Positions 13,704-17,141 of a stretch of DNA of 17,141 nucleotides are shown piece after piece. The stretch's first letter is position 1. Each line of letters starts with the position of its first letter. Source of the stretch: JAIBJN01 sp963838795 (GTDB lineage: Bacteria > Actinomycetota > Thermoleophilia > Gaiellales > Gaiellaceae); contig CAWISL010000016.1 in the NCBI GenBank assembly GCA_963838795.1, forward strand, positions 1 to 17,141, read 5' to 3'. The notes beneath the pieces are model-generated. The model was not told the DNA's origin. It worked only from the letters and a program-made list of their open reading frames with translations, and made no database searches. A program made the translations under genes and the position numbers.

Positions 13704-15376
13704 GCGTGAGCTCGAGGCCCGCCGTGCGACAGCTGGGGCGGATCTCGGAGATCGCCCAGGTCGCCGCCAAGCACGGCTTCGGCTACCTGTTCGAGACGCG
13801 CGGCTTCGGAGCGGTTCGCTCGCGGCGCGGTCGCGAAGTCGAGGCCGACGGCGCCGGCTCCCCGCGCGGCCAGCGACTGCGGGAGATGCTCGACGAGCTC
13901 GGGCCGACGTTCGTCAAGTTCGGCCAGCTGCTCTCGACGCGCCCCGACATCGTGCCGCCCGACGTCGTCTTCGAGCTGAAGGCGCTCCAGGACTCGGTCA
14001 GCCCCTTCCCGTTCGACCAGGCGCGCGAGGTCGTCGAGGAGGAGCTCGGGCTCACGCTCGAGCAGCTCTACCTCGAGTTCGACGAGACGCCCATCGCCGC
14101 CGCCTCGATCGGGCAGGTGCATCGCGCGGTGCTGCCGAACGGCCGCCGTGTCGTCGTCAAGGTCCAGCGGCCGAATGCTCCGCGTCAGATCGAGGCCGAT
14201 CTCGAGCTCATGTACCAGCTCGCCCGTCTCGCGCGCGAGCGGGTGCGCGCGCTCGAGTTCATCGACACGGTCGCGGTCGTCGACGAGTTTGCCCGCTCGA
14301 TCCGGCAGGAGCTGGACTACCGGATCGAGGCCCGCAACGCCGAGCAGTTCCACAAGAACTTCGCCGGCCACCCGCACGTCCGCGTGCCGCGCGTCTTCTG
14401 GACCTACTCGCGCTCGCGTGTGCTGACGCTCGAGCTGCTCGAGGGCGTCCAGGTGCGGGACGTCGACGTGGCCCGGTACACGATGGAGGAGCGCCGCCGG
14501 CTGGCCTACCGCATCGCGGAGACGTGGATGGCGATGATCTTCCGCCACGGCTTCTTCCACGCCGACCCGCACCCGGCGAACATCCTCGTCCTGGAGCAGA
14601 CCGACCAGATCGGACTCGTCGACTTCGGCACGGCTGGCCAGCTCGCGCCCGACGACTCGTCCAAGCTGACGGGCCTCTTCATCGACGTCGTCAACCAGAA
14701 CGTCGAGGCGATTCCGCGCCGCCTGGCCTCGGTCGGCGTCAGGTATCCGAAGGACAAGGAGGAGGAGTTCGTCGTCGAGCTCCGCGCGATCTTCGACCGC
14801 TACTACGGCGCGAGCCTCTCCGAGATCGACCCGATCCAGGTGATCCGCGAGGCCTTCGCCCTCATCTACCGGATGCATCTCACGCTGCCGACGCGCTTCA
14901 TCCTCCTCGACCGGGCGATCGCCACGCTCGGCTCGGTGGGCGTCGAGCTCTACCCGGACTTCAACGTGTTCGAGGTCGCGAAGCCGTACGCGCGGGAGCT
15001 CATGATCGAGCGCTTCACGCCGCAGCGAGTCGCCGCCCGCATGCAGAACGAGGCGCGCAACTACGCGAGCATGATGCTGGAGCTCCCGTACCAGGTGCAC
15101 GACGTCCTCCAGGAGGTGCGGGACGGCCAGATCGAGGTCGGGTTCCGCCACGAGGGCCTGGAGGCGCTCATCCACCGCATGGACACGGCGTTCAACCGCA
15201 TCGGCATCGCCATGGTCGCCGTCGGCGGCGCCGTGACGTCAGGGATCCTCGCGGCGATGGTCGAGGAGGGGCACAAGCTGTTGGGCATCTACTGGGTTGC
15301 CGCGGTCGGGCTCTTGTTCTCGACGATCCTGAGCCTCTGGCTCGTCTGGGGCGTGCTGCGCTCCGGGAGGCTGTGA
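13700..15376 (+). CDS. ABC1/UbiB/AarF-family atypical kinase, membrane-anchored
   Basis: This 558-residue protein belongs to the UbiB family of protein-kinase-like proteins, which assist quinone or lipid metabolism in bacteria and mitochondria. Family marks are the KxGQ motif KFGQ at 73-76 (GPTFVKFGQLLSTRPDIVP), the Ala-rich loop AAASIGQVHRAV at 133-144, ATP-binding Lys154 in VVVKVQRP, the metal/catalytic segment HADPHPANIL (287-296) and DFG at 308-310. The C-terminus has two membrane helices, at about 506-525 and 530-553, then a short basic tail. GTG 13700 overlaps the phasin-like stop. GTG 13706, with AAAGGA 9 bases upstream, is an equally good start. Its stop overlaps the next GTG. Actinobacteria generally use menaquinone, so a ubiquinone-specific role should not be assumed. 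Confidence 0.93.
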   Translation: MSVSSRPAVRQLGRISEIAQVAAKHGFGYLFETRGFGAVRSRRGREVEADGAGSPRGQRLREMLDELGPTFVKFGQLLSTRPDIVPPDVVFELKALQDSVSPFPFDQAREVVEEELGLTLEQLYLEFDETPIAAASIGQVHRAVLPNGRRVVVKVQRPNAPRQIEADLELMYQLARLARERVRALEFIDTVAVVDEFARSIRQELDYRIEARNAEQFHKNFAGHPHVRVPRVFWTYSRSRVLTLELLEGVQVRDVDVARYTMEERRRLAYRIAETWMAMIFRHGFFHADPHPANILVLEQTDQIGLVDFGTAGQLAPDDSSKLTGLFIDVVNQNVEAIPRRLASVGVRYPKDKEEEFVVELRAIFDRYYGASLSEIDPIQVIREAFALIYRMHLTLPTRFILLDRAIATLGSVGVELYPDFNVFEVAKPYARELMIERFTPQRVAARMQNEARNYASMMLELPYQVHDVLQEVRDGQIEVGFRHEGLEALIHRMDTAFNRIGIAMVAVGGAVTSGILAAMVEEGHKLLGIYWVAAVGLLFSTILSLWLVWGVLRSGRL

Positions 15377-16239
15377 CTCCTACCGAGGCGGAGCTCCTCG
15401 AGCGCGCGGTCGCGCTCGCGCGGGCGAACGTGGAGGCCGGCGAGGAGCCGTTCGGGTCGCTCGTCGTCAAGGACGGGGAGGTCGTCGGCGAGGGCGTGAA
15501 CACGACCGCGCGCGACGCCGATCCGACCGCGCACGCGGAGGTCGCCGCGGTGCGGGAGGCCTGCCGCCGGCTGGGGACGACCGACCTGGGCGGAGCGACC
15601 GTCGTGACGAGCTGCGAGCCGTGCCCGATGTGCCGCACGGTCGCGGTGCTCGCGGGCGTGACGCGGATCGTCTACGCCGTCCCGGCCGAGGTCGCGGCGG
15701 GCTTCGGGTTCGCGCTCTCTCCTCCCGGCGCCGAGATCATGGCCGCCTGGCCGCTCCCCGACCTCCTGGAGCACGTCCCGACGCCGGGGGCCGAGGAGCC
15801 GTTCGAGCGCTACGTCGGGAGGGAGGGCGGGAGCCGCCCTCGCCCCGTTCGGGAGCTCCGAACCGCCGTGACGGTCGAGGACTACGACCGGGTGCTGGCG
15901 TTCTACCGGGACACGCTCGGCCTGCCGGTCATCGAGTCCTGGGAGGACGGCGAGGCCCGCGGAGTCATCCTCGACGCCGGCCGGGCGACGCTCGAGCTTC
16001 TCTCCGTCGCGCAGGCGGAGCTGATCGACAGCGTCGAGGTGGGGGAGCGGGTCGCGGGCCCCGTGCGGCTCGCCCTCGAGGTCGCCGACTCCGAGGAGAC
16101 GGCGCGGAGGCTCGTGGCGGGCGGCGCCGAGCTGCTCGCCGATCCCGTCCTCACGCCCTGGAACGACCTCAACGTCCGCCTGCGGGCGCCGGGCGGGATG
16201 CAGCTGACGCTCTTCACGCCCTCGAAGCCCGCGGAGTAG
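15373..16239 (+). CDS. Cytidine/guanine-type deaminase fused to a VOC (glyoxalase-like) domain
   Basis: The frame is continuous for 288 residues from GTG 15373, which overlaps the kinase stop. Residues 1-150 are a zinc deaminase of the guanine/cytosine/tRNA-adenosine superfamily: EEPFGSLVVKDGEVVGEG, HAE at 54-56 (zinc His54, proton-shuttle Glu56) and CEPCPMC at 81-87 (zinc Cys84, Cys87). Residues 160-285 are a VOC domain: ELRTAVTVEDYDRVLAFYRD, RATLELLS (Glu208), RLALEVADSEETARRL and NVRLRAPGGMQLTLF. Only Glu208 of the usual metal-binding set is present (Ala165, Arg232 and Gln277 at the other expected positions), so the VOC half may bind rather than catalyse. The linker is about ten residues. 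The fusion could be real or hide a lost stop. The substrate is unknown. Confidence 0.82.
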   Translation: MTPTEAELLERAVALARANVEAGEEPFGSLVVKDGEVVGEGVNTTARDADPTAHAEVAAVREACRRLGTTDLGGATVVTSCEPCPMCRTVAVLAGVTRIVYAVPAEVAAGFGFALSPPGAEIMAAWPLPDLLEHVPTPGAEEPFERYVGREGGSRPRPVRELRTAVTVEDYDRVLAFYRDTLGLPVIESWEDGEARGVILDAGRATLELLSVAQAELIDSVEVGERVAGPVRLALEVADSEETARRLVAGGAELLADPVLTPWNDLNVRLRAPGGMQLTLFTPSKPAE

Positions 16240-16274
16240 GGAGGAGCCGGGCCGTCGCGCCCGAAGGGGATCCC

Positions 16275-16388
16275 ATGCAGATCCTCTTCTGGTGGCGCCG
16301 CCGCAAGATCCTTCGCGCCTGGCGCCGCGGCACGATCGACTACGCGCAGGCGCGCTGGCGCATCGAGCGCCTCGCCCGCGGGCTCTAG
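16275..16388 (+). CDS. 37-residue basic, tryptophan-rich peptide
   Basis: This short gene starts at ATG 16275 with AAGGGG (16264-16269) 5 bases upstream. The peptide begins MQILFWWRRRKILRAWRRG and continues TIDYAQARWRIERLARGL. It has four Trp and many Arg, with a hydrophobic start and a short amphipathic second half. It lies 35 bases after the deaminase-VOC gene and is followed by a GC-rich hairpin. The codon style fits the neighbours. Possibilities include a membrane-surface or nucleic-acid-binding peptide. No named family is recognised, and translation is unproven. Confidence 0.55.
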   Translation: MQILFWWRRRKILRAWRRGTIDYAQARWRIERLARGL

Positions 16389-16401
16389 CGTCCGGTATCG
16401 A

Positions 16402-16425
16402 CCGCCGCGGACAGTTGTGCGGCGG
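16402..16425 (+). terminator. GC-rich hairpin after the 37-residue peptide gene
   Basis: CCGCCGC (16402-16408) and GCGGCGG (16419-16425) pair perfectly as a 7-bp all-GC stem with a 10-base loop, 14 bases after the TAG. It is the natural place for the end of the yajC operon. No T-run follows. Confidence 0.4.
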
Positions 16426-16485
16426 GCTGCGAATCGCTCGTGACGGTTCCGTGCGAAAGGACATCTGGCTCGGCCCGGGTGCCGT

Positions 16486-16494
16486 TGCTAGCGT
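16486..16494 (+). promoter_or_regulatory. Extended -10 box for a leaderless response-regulator transcript
   Basis: TGCTAGCGT fits the TGnTAnnnT pattern starting at 16487 (16486 is an extra T upstream). It ends 7 bases before ATG 16502, so the first transcribed base would fall at the start codon. No ribosome site is visible before the ATG, in line with leaderless translation. No clear -35 box is seen. Confidence 0.4.
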
Positions 16495-16501
16495 CGCCGG
16501 C

Positions 16502-17141
16502 ATGGGTGAAGCCGTCCTGGTCGTCGAGCACGAGGAGCCCACGCGGGCGTTCCTCTCCCAGCAGCTGAGCGAAGACGGCTTCGAGGTCTTCGCCGCCGAC
16601 CGGGCGATGTCCGCGCTCGAGCTCGTGGAGGCGGAGCGCCCGGATCTCGTCCTCCTCGACGCGATCCTCCCGGACGCGTCGGGCTTCGAGCTCTGCGGCC
16701 GGCTGAGGGCGGGGGAGCCCGGCCGCGCCTGGAACCGCGACGTCCCGGTGATCATGGTCAGTACCCGTGGCGACCCCGTCGACCGCGTCCGCGGCTTCGC
16801 CCGGGGCGCGGACGACTACGTCGTGCGGCCGTTCGTCTACGAGGAGCTGGTCGCGCGCATGCGCGCGGTCCTCCGACGCGCCGCACGCCCCAACCACCGC
16901 TGCCTCGCCGTGCGCGACATCGACATCGACCTTGCCTCGCGCGTCGTCCGCGTCGCCGGCGAGCCCGTCCAGCTCTCGGCAAAGGAGTTCGACCTCCTGG
17001 TCGCGCTCGCTGAGGATCCCGAGCGGGTCTTCCGCAAGGAGGATCTCCTCCGTGACGTCTGGGGCTTCCGCTCCCTGGGCCGCACCAGGACCTTGGACTC
17101 CCACGCGAGCCGCCTCCGTCGCAAGCTCAACCGCGAGGGCG
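16502..17141 (+). CDS. OmpR-family response regulator with atypical receiver, cut by the window end
   Basis: At least 213 residues are present with no stop before the edge. The receiver (about 3-120) keeps phospho-acceptor Asp53 in LLDAILPD and Thr88 in VIMVSTRGD. The acidic pocket reads VVEHEE, with His10 in place of the usual Asp, and the invariant Lys is Arg109 in YVVRPF. A short insertion (GEPGRAWNRD, 71-80) precedes beta-4. The winged helix from about 133 has VQLSAKEFDLLVAL, DLLRDVWGF and LDSHASRLRRKLNREG. These changes affect Mg2+ binding and phosphoryl signalling, so activity may be phosphorylation-independent or altered. No sensor kinase is next to it within the window. The role is unknown. 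The start is ATG 16502, probably leaderless. Confidence 0.9.
   Translation, partial: MGEAVLVVEHEEPTRAFLSQQLSEDGFEVFAADRAMSALELVEAERPDLVLLDAILPDASGFELCGRLRAGEPGRAWNRDVPVIMVSTRGDPVDRVRGFARGADDYVVRPFVYEELVARMRAVLRRAARPNHRCLAVRDIDIDLASRVVRVAGEPVQLSAKEFDLLVALAEDPERVFRKEDLLRDVWGFRSLGRTRTLDSHASRLRRKLNREG

Noticed and set aside
12833..15175. 780-codon open frame on the minus strand across secF, the phasin-like gene and the kinase
   Set aside because: It spans three real genes on the opposite strand and has shadow-like composition with no domain.
1..17141. Search for tRNA, rRNA, CRISPR repeats, insertion-sequence ends, transposases, toxin-antitoxin or phage-defence genes
   Set aside because: None was seen by eye; all the larger frames are explained by the genes listed. 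A covariance-model scan was not possible, so small RNAs cannot be excluded.

Overview
The window is a very GC-rich, gene-dense bacterial chromosome segment. It has many GTG starts, 4-bp stop/start overlaps, and third codon positions that are almost always G or C. The gene content (fused SecDF, QueA/Tgt, UbiB-type kinase with a phasin-like partner, short OmpR-type regulators) and the codon style suggest an actinobacterium, most likely of the Thermoleophilia (Gaiellales/Solirubrobacterales). That placement is inference from the sequence; no database search was made.

Layout. (1) 1-2281, minus strand: an aldehyde dehydrogenase, then two small zinc-ribbon proteins joined by a GTGA overlap; the second runs off the left edge. 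This end carries several apparent single-base frameshifts. (2) 2317-3626, plus: a lipoprotein coupled through ATGA to a 3-hydroxyacyl-CoA dehydrogenase. (3) 3617-4626: a GAF-domain protein (minus), a tiny four-cysteine protein (plus) and an 84-residue unknown (minus). (4) 4694-7392, plus: an 11-bp-spaced direct repeat, a secreted protein, an OmpR-family response regulator and a sensor kinase, which look like one locus. (5) 7395-7862, minus: a coiled-coil protein whose stop codon shares a 20-bp palindrome with the kinase stop. (6) 7894-10076, plus: queA and tgt, for queuosine modification of tRNA. (7) 10189-16388, plus: yajC, a secD-secF fusion, a phasin-like gene, a UbiB/ABC1 kinase, a deaminase joined to a VOC domain, and a 37-residue basic peptide. 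The genes are packed tightly or overlap and probably form one operon. (8) 16502 to the right edge, plus: a second OmpR-type regulator with atypical receiver residues, cut by the window end.

How the genes work together. QueA and Tgt act in sequence on tRNA wobble guanine. YajC and SecDF are auxiliary parts of the Sec translocon. The dehydrogenases fit acyl-CoA and aldehyde metabolism but are not shown to share a pathway. The regulator-kinase pair is a standard two-component system.

Quality. I infer single-base indels near 1085 (aldehyde dehydrogenase), 9979 (tgt) and 13237 (secF), and probably three or more in 1-780. In each of the first three, removing or adding one base restores a family-typical C-terminus, so assembly or sequencing error is the simplest explanation. 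Without correction, secDF appears falsely fused to the phasin-like gene. I see no defence system, mobile element, CRISPR array, rRNA or tRNA, and nothing that is clearly a new multi-gene system. The most unusual items are the atypical regulator at the right end, the deaminase-VOC fusion and the Pho-box-like repeat.
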